A stretch of DNA of 64,000 nucleotides from Adiantum capillus-veneris (lineage: Eukaryota; Streptophyta; Polypodiopsida; Polypodiales; Pteridaceae), in NCBI GenBank assembly GCA_014529385.2, contig CM043969.1:22694446-22758445 (forward strand). Reading direction: 5' to 3'. Numbering within the stretch: position 1 is the stretch's first letter; each line of letters begins with the position of its first letter. The notes below the pieces were generated by a model that saw only the letters and a list, made by a program, of their open reading frames with translations, did no database searches and was not told the DNA's origin. The position numbers and the translations under genes were made by a program. Below are positions 22,314 through 33,683 of the stretch, piece after piece.

Positions 22314-23199
22314 AACATGTGGGTTCTACTTCCTTTGCAGTCTTTACCATAAATGGACAATGACGAGCCACATAACTATCATAAGTCTTTCTAACTTGTG
22401 TGGTCCAGGATCACTTCCAGGTGCTTTATTCCTTGCTTGCATTCTTCTTACACCAGAGTCTTCACATCTAGAGGGTATGTCAAAATTTTCTCAGAACCAC
22501 TGCTATGCCATCATCATAAGCATCACTCAAATTTGGCAACTTATGGGCATCATTAACTTTTTCCTTCCTTTCCTTGATACATTTGAAGAGTTCGCAGGAC
22601 TCACTCTTCCACGTAACCTGCCACTCTATGACTTGCACTAGAGGACCCTTCTGGCCTACTCAAAACATGTGACTACACACCTATATTTTTTGCAACCACA
22701 TTCTCTCTTACATCAGACCCCAAAACATCTTTTACATTAGCATACCAACTTTCCATTTCATAAAATACTTGGGAGGGTCACTATGTATAGATTGTGTAAT
22801 CACGCGTTCAAGGACTATTTATAAAAGTCCTTATCTGTGAATTTTTCACAAATAAAATACACCATTTTCGTATTCAATTTATGAATAATCAAAACTTGTT
22901 GGACCCTTTGAATTTAGAATGTACTCACCAAGATCTATCCATTGATATATAGCATGCCATTAGATTCTTCATTAATCTAGAAGATTCCATTTTTTGATAT
23001 GACAACTCCGTCTTACAAATGGAATCTCTCCCCACATTTCAGCTTTAGTGGGAGGCCATAGCTTCTACAAATAAACTCCAAATCTGTCAAAGTTTGGGGA
23101 TTTAGAACCTACTTTCGCAATGATATGTTGGTTGATAGGGTTTTGACAAAGTGTTTATGTACTTCATCAGGTTGCCCACTTTGAACAAGAGAGGCAAAG

Positions 23200-23836
23200 T
23201 CAAACCTCCTTATAGGGCCCATTTGAGAGTCCAAATTTCCCCTAATGTCTTCCACAATCAATAAGGACAATAAATTTGTAAACAAGCAAATGTTCTAAAA
23301 AAGATGAATGCCAATTTTAAACTATTTTTACTCGAGACCCAAACCTCACATGCAAACTTCTACTTTATCATCATCATCAATTGTAACACCAATCGATGCA
23401 AGTGACTCACATTATTTTTTATCTTCATCAAATAGTCATTGATGGAAATGTTTTTCTTCTGCATAGTATTCAGCTCAGTCTTCAACTACACCTTCCTTGC
23501 CTTTGTGTTGGTCACATCTAATGCCAACAAAGTGTCCCAAGCCTCCTTAGGATATTGAGCATGCTGTATATTCCCAATCATAGTGTCTTGTACACTAAAA
23601 GAAAGCCAATACATGACCTTTCAAGCTCCTTGGTTCCAATCTTTAAATGTCTTAATTTGCATAGCACTTGCACCCTGCTTTGGTAGTGGTGGTGCTATCT
23701 CATGCTCTCCATCAATTAGTACCAATAACCTTTGCCCATAAGAAGATTGTTCATTTCTAAACTTCCAAGCATGGAAGCTGTTCTTGCCTAGCTTCTCACT
23801 GACAACCTAGTTAAGCCCATCATTGTTGGACGACAT
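23200..23836 (-). pseudogene. gag: copia gag fragment, minus strand
   Basis: ATG at 23836-23834 (minus) opens MSSNNDGLN, followed by a stop and then VVSEKLGKNSFHAWKFRNE, the usual gag start. Further on are MIGNIQHAQYPKEAWDTLLAL and TELNTMQKKNISINDYLMKIKN, typical of the UBN2-type gag. At least three in-frame stops occur. No zinc knuckle is seen before the sequence becomes unrecognisable near 23200. Confidence 0.82.
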
Positions 23837-24199
23837 GTTTTAAACCCTTAAAACAGTCTTCAACCAGCCTACTAAAAATAGATCGATTACCATCTGTAAC
23901 CACAATCTGTAAGTATTTGTGTACATTGTAGCTAAACCAAAGATTTTTGTACCAGCTATATGCATATCTGAAAAATCTTGAACCTTAGCATTTTTGTATG
24001 CAAACACACTCTAACTCCAAAACGGTGGTCAAACAATGCCTGAAATGGAAATCTGACTACACGGTCCTAGTCCAAAGGAATGTTTAGAACCCATTATAGC
24101 TTTCCTTGCATCTTCTTCTCTACCTGTATGTGCTACCTCAAAAGATCCATCACTTTTGTCTTATTTTTTCACACTATTGTTTAGAGGGCGGCCCTATTT

Positions 24200-24201
<2 letters not shown>

Positions 24202-24230
<29 letters not shown>

Positions 24231-24231
24231 C
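24202..24231. repeat. poly-C tract, 30 bp
   Basis: Thirty consecutive C. Long C/G homopolymers are rare in plant DNA and prone to sequencing or assembly error, so the length is uncertain. Confidence 0.9.
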
Positions 24232-24303
24232 TTACTTGAGGGTTTACCCATTAGATAGGGAAGCAGGGAAAGATCAAAATAAACAAGGCATGCACATCAA
24301 GTC

Positions 24304-24507
24304 TATCACTGAAGGGTAGTTATGTCCATCAACGTACTAATGTTGAACCTTTTCTATATACAATGGATTTGGCTATCACTGAAGGGTAGTCATCTCCACC
24401 AACGTATTGATGTTGAATCTCTTCTATATGCAATGGGTGTGGGTATCACTGAAGGGAACTCATCTCAATCAACTTACTGATGCTAAACCTCTTCTATATG
24501 CAACAAG
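24304..24507. repeat. 70-bp tandem repeat, about 2.9 copies
   Basis: Units start TATCACTGAAGGG at 24304, 24374 and 24444, exactly 70 bases apart. The copies have diverged, with the third most different. No coding role is apparent. Confidence 0.92.
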
Positions 24508-26173
24508 AGTTCTTGTAGCTTGATCAAGGTCCATCAATTTTATAGAAAGTCTTTGGCGGTGAAAACATGCCCTTGTTGTGACAAGGGTTACATACTAAGC
24601 AAGGCTTAGTAATTACAGATGATCTAAGTATTGCCAAGTGATGCTTCATTGAAACTTGAAGCTAGGAGTTTCAAGTAGTAAAAGGAAAGTATACAACAAA
24701 CTGGAAAGGGCTTCAGCTAGTATGGCTGATAATATCATCAAATTTCAAAATTTCTAGAGATGTTTTCTTGAGCACAACCAACACACGACCATGCAAGGAT
24801 GGTAAGGGTCTTCAGGGCCACACACAAAGGTCGTGCAAAACAAGATATAGAGTCAAAAAGGTGCCAAAGGTCAAAGAAAAAGTGTCATAGTTTGGTAATG
24901 GAATCAAGACCATGACAATATACAAGGCATTTTACTGAGTACTTCAATAACGACATGGTCATTATTAGGTATGCCATTTCATTTACGTGGGTTTCTTAAT
25001 CCGTATATGAATTTATTTTATAGGATGCTATGAAGAGATTTTTGAGGGTTCACATGCTAACACAAAGGCAAGACTTGTTGCTAGTTTTGATCATGAGTGC
25101 AAGATGTCCCGATGGACAAATTTTTTCTAGGGCATGGATCCTAGGAAAATTTTTTTCTGCACTTAAGTTGATCAAGACAATAGCTCTTGGTGGAGCATGA
25201 ATATTACATATATGTGGAATTTTGCATGCAGACAATACACCAGAGAGTCTATCAAGTCCAATGTCAAAGGGGGAAATTCAAGCAAGTCGCTAAGAAAGTT
25301 ACAGTTTACAATTTTGAGCTAATCTTGCAAAAGTATTTACCATGTCAAATTGACGAGAAAATGTTGCTTCAACCAAGAAAAGTTTGGCAATAGATGATAT
25401 CTAATAGCTAAGTTGTAGATGCTATCTCTTTCAATATTGAGCAATATCACGATTCTCAATAAGATGCATGATTTGGCATGACTGATTCTCTAGGAACTTT
25501 TGACAAGGTTGATTCTCTTTTGCTTTGATATATGTGTGTCAATAGGAGCACCTGTTAGCTATGAGCACTCAAGATCAGTTCTGTCTCATCTTTCGGATGG
25601 TCTTGTAGGAAGCAATGCTTCACTTAGGGACGTACTGCATAGAAGCTTCCAAAGTTTGGAATATGCCATTAGCAAACAAACTTGGGAAAACTTTGCAACA
25701 TGTTTGTATGGTTTTTTCCACTAGAGATTGGAATGAACCAAGCCAAGAGGGCATGCAAGGGACATTTTCCAACTCTAAATTTATCATCATACATGGCTAT
25801 GAGTGAGATTTAGGTGATGGCCACTCATCTTAGAGGGGTGATAAGGCTCGTAAATTATGCTTGTGTTTTCTATAATTTACACTTTCATTTGAAAAAGATT
25901 TCTCTAATGTGAAAAGCAAAGTGATTTGCCAGACTTCATGTGTTGCAAGGCTTTTATTTTGTACCAACATACTATCCATTGAATTTAAATCAAGGATAAT
26001 AGCACACATATTTAACACTAAGTGGATATAAACTTATAGTTTACACAGCAATGCACTGTGATGTATCCATGCTCGTGTAATTGTGCAAGGCACGTACAAT
26101 AGTAGCTCACAAGGTTGAGACTGTCATTAAAGACAATGGATTATTTTTAAATTTTTTTGATATTCATGCATGG
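24508..26173. other. stretch without recognised genes
   Basis: Several ORFs of 60-75 codons overlap between 25050 and 26018, none with a domain I recognise. I see no LTR boundary until 26174. Confidence 0.4.
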
Positions 26174-26951
26174 TGATAGCTGTTTTTTGGCTCTCCGTAA
26201 TTGCCATAGTGAGCTATGTCAGCCCATCAAAATCCCTCAAACACTGTGGTTATCCTCACCCTTTCACTGTACATAGGCGTGTGTGAGTTACGGGACTTTT
26301 TCCATATCTCCTTAAAAACCCTCAATTAGTTAGTCACTGGGCTAGTTGAGACAAAAAAATAAACTAATAAAAAACAAAAAGTATATTATGGTCTTTTTGT
26401 GTGTAAATATTTCATTGTATATAGGGCCTAAATATAGGGACTTTTTATTACAATTATTTTGGTAATCTATTTAAATATTTATGCTTAGGTGTGTGTTTTA
26501 CTAAACCTATGTATGCCTTCTTTTATCGTCTTGCACCATATATATATATTTTTGCCAATGAGTACATCCTCTTATCTCATATTTTTCTTTTTACAAATCA
26601 CCCCCACATTTTTATCCTCACCATTGTGATAAAACAAAAGACCCGCTTTTACTCCCTGAGTCACTTTTATTACATAATTTATATTTTCTTGTATACTTTT
26701 TCCTCTTTCAACCAAAATAAAACAAAAGAGGGACCATATCATATGATTCCAATATCTTTTTCTATATCCATAATTCTTTCATATTTGCTGTTATGTACTC
26801 ATTATTCTAACACCATGTGCTCATTGAGCTAAAATCCATCAATAGTCCATGCACTATTCCCATCATATATATACTTCTTTATTCACCAATGATCCTCCTC
26901 CATGCATGTTTAATAGATAACTTGGATGCTTTATGTCATGATATGACAACG
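26174..26951 (+). repeat. LTR fragment, TGATAG family, copy 1
   Basis: Begins TGATAGCTGTTTTTTGGCTC and matches the first ~790 bases of the LTR at 28185. It stops near 26950, where sequence jumps straight to internal coding sequence matching 31705. The remaining ~1.55 kb of LTR and the first ~1.2 kb of internal region are deleted in this copy. Confidence 0.85.
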
Positions 26952-28184
26952 GTGTACATGGAATGCCAACTCCAAAAAAAGTAGAAGAATGTGAATTGAA
27001 TCCATGTGAGATTAATCTTCAAGAAATGCTTGAAGATGTTGAAAAGAATTGGTATGATCCATATATGTTAAGCAAGAAGCCAAAGTTTTCACAAATTCAA
27101 AAAGTAATCCATCAATGTGAGGAGTTCCAACCTTGCCAAGGGGGAGGCTTAGAAGGGGATGATGAACATGGGAGCGTAGTAAAAAATAAGATCATAAAAG
27201 GAAATTGTCAAAAGGGTATCATTCTCTCCAATGGTGTTTTAGTGGGTGGAATTTCATTCATGGGACAGTATTTTAGCAAGAAAATCGAAGCTTTTGAACC
27301 CTCGATCAGCTTCACATTGGGTTTCACCTCTTCCAAGTCAACTCCTCTTCTCTTCACATATACCTTTCATCATGGGCACCATACCTTCTTAAGTGGAAGA
27401 GGACATTAATACTTGGTGATGAAAAACAAATGTTTCCAAACCTTCTTCATTTGGTTCTTTGGTGTATGGAGGTCTCACATTGTGATGCTTTTGGTATACT
27501 TCATAGACAAAAAACTTCCAGATTGCTACATGTGGATCTTGTGTAGATCCCTACCAAAATCTATTATCTTGCAAGGTGTTTGCAGTGATAGGCACATTGG
27601 TCTATTGTCTACTTATGTGATAAACTTTTTGCAACACCTTCATATTACAGCTGGTGGCATGACTCAAGCTCTTCTAAATGAAGAGTGTCATGGAGTTTCT
27701 AACTTGAGGAGCTTAACCTAGATGAATAACTATTATGAGCTAGAGTTTAGAGATATGGTCACTGAAGCTCTTGAAGGTCGTAGCAGATACATCAACTTTA
27801 CCCACGAGGACGAGGAACCTATCTTTTATATCAAATTCATAGTGGTGGAAACAATGATGGACATCAATAAGAGCTACAATGTTCTTCAACTGAATTCAGT
27901 AAGTGATTCCATACCATACATCTCTCTTTGGGAAAGAAATTTCAAGATCTTTGATCCTGGCAAGTGCTTATGGAAACTTTTAACGGAGGAGATTTACTCA
28001 GCCAATTAATTACATCATGTTGCTGGCTCTAGAGAGATACTTTCACAGCACACCAGGTTTTCTAATCATACAACAAAGGTTCTTCAAAAATGAAAGCAGA
28101 CAAAGACAGACATTACCAGATCTACATGTTGTGCGATTGGATAAATGGTACATGAATGTAGCATTATCTAGGGGGGAGGGCTAA
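26952..28184 (+). pseudogene. internal region, TGATAG family, copy 1 (deleted 5' part)
   Basis: Frame 26963-27409 begins with VEECELNPCEINLQEMLEDVE and continues NCQKGIILSNGVLVGGISF. After a gap, 27722-28009 reads MVTEALEGRSRYINFTHEDE and KSYNVLQLNSVSDSIPYISLW. The same segments recur at 31730-32962, so this is a conserved part of the family. No enzyme motif is recognisable. It ends at a polypurine tract, CTAGGGGGGAGGG, directly before the next LTR. Confidence 0.7.
28169..28184 (+). other. polypurine tract before LTR copy 2
   Basis: CTAGGGGGGAGGGCTAA immediately precedes TGATAG at 28185. A matching tract (CTAGGGTGGGGCTAA) precedes the third copy at 32963. This supports TGATAG as the true LTR start. 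Confidence 0.75.
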
Positions 28185-28873
28185 TGATAGACATTTTTTG
28201 GCTCTCTGTAATTGCCCTCGTGAGCTATCTCACCCCATCAGAATCACTCAAACACTGTGGTTATCATCACCCTTTCATTGTACATAGGGGTGTGTGAGTT
28301 AGGAGACTTTCCCCATATCTCCTTAAAGACCCTCAATTAGCTAGTCATTGGGTTAGTTGAGCCAAAAACATAAATTAAATTAAAAAAAGTAAATTATGTC
28401 TTTTTTGTGTGTAAATATTTCATTGTATATAGGGTCTAGATATAGAGATTTTTGATTACAATTATTTTGGTATTTTATTTAAATATTTATGTCTAGATGT
28501 GTGTTTTATTAAACCTATGCATGCCTTCTTTTATCCTCTTGCACCATAAGTATATTTTTTTCCAATGAGTATATCCTCTAATCTCATATTTTTTCTTTTA
28601 TACAAATCACCCCCACATTTTTATCCTCACCCTTGTGAAAAAAAAAAAAACCCGCTTTTACTCCTCGAGTCACTTTTATTACATAATTTAAAATTTATTT
28701 GTATACTTTTTCCTCTTTCACCAAAAATAATTCAAAAGAGTGACCATATCATATGATTCCAATATCTTTTTCCATATCCATAATTCTTTCATATTTTATT
28801 ATTATGTACTCAGTATTCTAACACCATGTGCTCATTGAGCTAAAATCCATGAATAGTCCATGCACTAGTCTCA

Positions 28874-28904
<31 letters not shown>

Positions 28905-29265
28905 TTCACCAATGATCCTCCTCCATGCATGTGTAAAGATAACTTGGATGCTTTATATCATGATATGACAAAGTAGGGGCTCACGCTTGGATGCATTGTG
29001 AAAATTCAATAAAGAAGGGGGCCACTAAAAGACTTTTGCAAGCATAAAAAACAGGCTTTTTGGTGAGATTTTTGGCACCTGTCTTTGCTTGAAATTTGAA
29101 GAAGTGAGCAACAGAAAAACTGTAGCCCACAAGCTGAATAATCTCCTCAATTTTTTGCATAAGTTTTTAAGCTACCAATGTTGAGATATGAAATTTATGG
29201 TGGACCCCTGTCTGCCCACTTTTTCTCACAAGTCACCCTAGTCTTGTCTCACCTCCCTTCACAAT

Positions 29266-29346
<81 letters not shown>

Positions 29347-30531
29347 TCATCCCTCCTGCTCCATCACCAAAACTTGCACCTTTCATGCCTCCTTTCATCT
29401 TCTTCACCATTTCCATGTCTCCCTTACTCCATAGCTCAAAAATTATCATCTCTACACACATATAGCTCAACTTCTCTGTCTATTTTTTTCCAATGAGCAT
29501 ATCCTCTAGCCTCATATCCACCAAAGGACGAGTTTGATCATGGAAAATCCAACTTTTCCATGGTCACAAGAATTACACCAACATAGTTTTACAACCAATT
29601 GATTCACTGGAGGAGATAGGTGGAAAATTCCCTTTTCATATTGGGATTTCCATCAAATCGTGTATATTCTGATCTTTCTCTTACTTTTTATCATTCTATA
29701 AATCATGTAGGGCACCTTGAGTTCATATGCCATGTAATTTTATCCCATCCTACTAACTAAAAAATATTAACTCTAATGACTAACCCTTCTTGGAAATTGC
29801 ACCCTCTACTATCTACTAGAGTAGGCACCTCCAAGTTACTCACGTCTCTCTCCTTTTACTCTCAATAATTCTTCCCCTTGAGCCCACATCCATGTGACTC
29901 AAGGGATAAGGAAGACCCACTCCCATTTTGAAAATAAAAAATATTTCATAATCTTTTGTATTGCCAATAAAATTGATTAGGTCTAATCCTAATTAAGCCT
30001 CTCCTCACCTATAAAGAGAGCTCTTTTCCCTTTGTAAAGATATGATCTCTACACTATTGTTCACTACTTTGAGCATACCATTCTCCATCTTAGTTGTAGG
30101 AGAGAGAGTGAGCTCTCTATACACCATTACTTGTGGTATATATGAAAGCTTCTTGAGCTAGTTGTAGCATTGCAAGAGAGTGAGTGATTCATAACTTCCA
30201 ATCAAAGCTGTGCCTACTCTTGCACATCAATTGAATCAATAATTTGGGTACAACCACGGTTCAAAACTCTCTGGATCCACTCCAATTCACGCTTGGCAAC
30301 CCCATCTTGTTTGGTTTAAGGTGACGCGTTCTCATTTTGAGATTCTTTTGTAGTATTTGCTTCTATGTGACTCTAGAGCTCTTGTAATTGTTTTGTTGCT
30401 AGGGAAAACATTATAATAAGGTTGTATGGTGAGTGGGTTCCCATAACCCTAAGGTAATGTGTAGATCGCAACATCATCAAACTTAATTGTACCTCTTGAC
30501 TCTCCTCCAAGCTGTTTATACACCCGTATCA
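28185..30531 (+). repeat. long LTR, TGATAG family, copy 2
   Basis: The start is fixed by the PPT and by alignment with copies 1 and 3. It contains a (CA)n tract at 29270-29344, a TATAAAG box near 30010 and a leader-like region after it. The end is placed at CACCCGTATCA (30531), where a CA dinucleotide precedes new sequence; this end is an inference because no complete second copy or primer-binding site confirms it. The LTR would be about 2.35 kb. Confidence 0.65.
29270..29344. repeat. (CA)n microsatellite within LTR copy 2
   Basis: About 75 bp of perfect CA/AC. It gives poly-Thr/His or Cys/Val readings that are not genes. Confidence 0.98.
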
Positions 30532-31148
30532 ATCATTACCATTGAAACTAAATTCTTGCATAAAATTTTGTGTGTGTGTGTGTATGTTTGGTGTGTGTAT
30601 TTTCAAATTTGATATTAGTGATAGTGTACCCTTTCTTCTCGCTTGTATTGCTTAGGGATTCTCCTCTGTTGCATCCTAGTTTGCTCTATAACTAGGTGGT
30701 ACCCCTTCACTTGTTGTTGGCTGTGGGTTTGTTTTCGTTTTGCTTGTTTGATAGCCCCATCCCTAATTGAGCAGCACAAGATCCTTGAGGGGTGTTTATA
30801 GGTCTCCTCTCTTGTTGCCCGCCTTGAACCGCCTCAATTTTGATGACTCCACTGAGGATGACTTTGTGCTTATTGTTGTTTGTATTGCATGAATGCTTGG
30901 ATTTTAGCATAATCAAGTAGATTGTATGAATCATGAGAACTTGTATGACCCAGTTTAATTTCAAGACAACAAAAATTGATCTAGAATATGATTTGGATTA
31001 GCATAACATAAGAAAGGAAAACTATTTTCACATAAGAATCTAGAATTCATGTTTAAAGGCCTCTCGAGACTTTGCGTGGTTAGTTGATTTCATGAGAAAA
31101 ATTAATTGTTTGGAACTAACCTTTGTGTGGTTCTAGCATTGAGAGAAT

Positions 31149-31778
31149 ATGACACGCTATACCTGTGAGGATATCCCAATCTTCTTTGTGAATTTAGAAG
31201 AAGATGTTGATGATTTTTTTGATGATTTTAGAATGATTTGTCATATCCTTCGTAAAAAAGATGACATTGAAAAAGGCGATTTTCTGAATGCTGAGCAATG
31301 GTTTTGGAGTATGTCTTCTCAGATTGAAGATGGATATACCCAAAATTTCAAAGATTTGAAGACCAGATTCTCTAAAGTTCCAGATCAATTTATTTTGGGT
31401 TTGTCTCCTTTCCTAAAGACTAAGGTTACTTGTAGTGGATCCTCTACCTTTGATGAAGCAATCATTGGCATTGATGAAGATTCAATAAGGGATACATGAT
31501 CCAACCTTTTGACAGAGGATCAATTTCTAGTCCAAGCAGATGAAGCTTTATTGCAACATGACTCTATGGAGAATGAAGACCTTGAAGGTAACCATGATCC
31601 TATGGAATGTTTTGAGAGTGTGTCTTGTCTAAAAGAAGAAAGTGATGAAGAAGAGGAAATCATAAGTGGGGAGATCATAGACCATGTTGATCATAAAGAG
31701 ATGATTGTGTACATGGAATGCCAACTCCAAAACAAAGTAGAAGAATGTGAGTTGAATCCATGTGAGATTAATTTTTAA
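31149..31778 (+). pseudogene. gag-like ORF of the TGATAG family
   Basis: Frame 31149-31499 begins MTRYTCEDIPIFFVNLEEDV and contains DDFFDDFRMICHILRKKD, FLNAEQWFWSMSSQ and FKDLKTRFSKVPDQF. This spacing of helices with an aromatic QWFW motif resembles a gypsy-type gag core, though it is short. A TGA stop at 31497-31499 separates it from the second open part, 31509-31778, which is strongly acidic (SDEEEEIISGEIIDHVDHKE). The domain assignment is tentative. An internal deletion or frameshift likely occurred. Confidence 0.5.
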
Positions 31779-31931
31779 GAACTGTTTGAGGATGTTGAAA
31801 AGCATTGGTATGACCCATGTATGTTAAGCATGGAGGAACCTATCGTGCAAGAAGCTAAAGTTTTCACAAAATAAAAAAGTAATCCATCAACCTTTGAGGT
31901 GGTACAATGTGAGGAGTTCCAACCTTGTCAA

Positions 31932-31944
31932 GGGGGGGGGGGGG
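31932..31944. repeat. poly-G run, 13 bp
   Basis: Thirteen G within the internal region; the sister copy near 27139 reads GGGGGAGG. Expansion in one copy, or a sequencing error. Confidence 0.85.
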
Positions 31945-32962
31945 CTTAAAAGGGGATGAAGAACATGAGAGAGTAGTAAAAAGTAAGGTCACAAAAGGAA
32001 ACTGTCAAAAGGGTATCATTCTCTCCAATGGTGTATTAGTGGGTGGAATTCCATTCGTGGGACAGTCTCTTAGCAAGGAAACCCAAGCTTTTGAAGCTCC
32101 GATCAACTTCACATTGGGTTTCACTCTTCAAAGTCAAATCCTCTTCTCTTCACATATACCTTTCATCATGGGCACCATACCTTCTTAAGTGGAAGAGGAT
32201 ATGAATACTTGGTGATGAAAAACAAATGTTTCCAAACCTTCTTCATTTGGTTCTTTGGTGTATGGAGATCTCACATTGTGATGCTTTTAATATTTCATAG
32301 ATGAAAAACTTACAAATTGTTACATGTGGATCTTTTGTAGGTCCCTACAAGGTGTTTGCAGTGATAGGAACCTTGGTCTATTGTTTACTTATGTGATAAA
32401 CTTTTTGCAACACCTTCAGATTACAGCTGGAGGCATGACTCAAGCTCTTCTAAATGATGAGTGTCATGGAGTTTCTGACTTGATGAGCCTAACCAGGATG
32501 AATAACTGCTATGATCTAGAGTTCAGAGATATGGTCACTGAAGCTCTTGAAGGTCATACATAGCAGATACATCAACTTCACCTAAGAGGAAGAGAAACCT
32601 ATCTTTTATATGACATTCATAGTGGTGGAAGCAATGATGGACATCAATAAGAGCTACAAGTTTATTCAACTAAATTCAGGAAGTGATTCCATATCATACA
32701 TCTCTCTCTAGGAAAGAAATTACAAGATCTTTGATCCTTGCGGGTGCTTATGGTAACTTTTAATGGAGGAGGTTTACTCGGCCAATTAATTACATCATGT
32801 TGTTGGCTCTACAGAGAGACATTCACAGCACACAAGGTTTTCTAATCATACAACAAAGTCTCTTCAAAGATGAAAGTAGACAAAGATAGACGTTACCAGA
32901 TCTACATGTTGTGCGATTTGATAAATGGTTCGTGAATGTACCATTATCTAGGGTGGGGCTAA

Positions 32963-33683
32963 TGATAGCCGTTTTTTGGCTCTTGGTAATTGCCATAGTG
33001 AGCTATCTCACCCCATCACAATCACTCACCACTATGGTTATCCTCTCCCTTTCACTTTACATAGGTGTGTGTGAGCTAGGATACGTTTCCCATATCTCCT
33101 TAAAAACCCTCAATTAGCTAGTCATTGGGCTAATTGAGCGAAAAACATAAATTAAAAAAAAGTAAATTATGGAATTTTTGTGTGTAAATATTTCATTGTA
33201 TATAGGGCCTAAATATAGGGATTTTTTATTACAATTATTTTGGTATCTTATTTAAATATTTATGCTTAGGTGTGTGTTTTATTAAACCTATGTATGCTTT
33301 CTTTTATCGTCTTGCACCATAAGTATATTTTTTGCCAATGAGTATATCCTCTAATCTCATATTTTTATTTTAAAAATCACTCCCACATTTTTATCCTCAC
33401 CCTTGTGAAAACAAAAAACCCGCTTTTACTCTCTGAGTCACTTTTATTACATAATTTATATTTATTTTTATACTTTTTCCTCTTTCACCCAAAATAATAC
33501 AAAAGAGGGACCATATCATATGATTCCAATATCTTTTTCCATATCCATAATTCTTTCATATTTTATTATTATGTACTCATTATTCTAACACCATGTGCTC
33601 ATTGAGCTAAAATCCATGAAGAGTCCATGCACTAGTCCCACCATGTATATATTTCTTTATTCATCAATGATCTTCCTCCATGC
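32963..33683 (+). repeat. LTR fragment, TGATAG family, copy 3 (truncated)
   Basis: It begins TGATAGCCGTTTTTTGGC after a polypurine tract and aligns with the first ~720 bases of copy 2. It stops at CATGC (33679-33683), where sequence switches to the 3' end of another gypsy element. Confidence 0.85.

Larger units (their letters stand above)
21650..23836 (-). mobile_element. Ty1/copia remnant on the minus strand (gag and RT)
   Basis: Read on the minus strand, a copia gag begins at 23836 and a copia reverse transcriptase lies at about 22313-21650. Protease and integrase are not recognisable between them, so the middle was deleted or has decayed. No LTRs were found on either side. Many stops are present. 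It is probably a different copy and family from the copia remnant at the window start. Confidence 0.82.
30532..32962 (+). mobile_element. internal region, TGATAG family, copy 2 (non-autonomous)
   Basis: It lies between LTR copies 2 and 3. About 600 bases of leader precede a gag-like ORF at 31149, followed by the same conserved segments as in copy 1 and a PPT. No protease, RT or integrase motif is found in ~2.4 kb. This matches a large-LTR non-autonomous element. A run of 13 G at 31932-31944 corresponds to GGGGGAGG in copy 1. Confidence 0.65.

Noticed and set aside
24304-24507. CRISPR-like array
   Set aside because: Units are contiguous with no spacers, are 70 bp long and diverge; this is a plant-type minisatellite.
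29178-29470. Frames of about 95 and 67 codons with poly-Thr/His and poly-Cys/Val
   Set aside because: They are translations of the (CA)n tract within an LTR.
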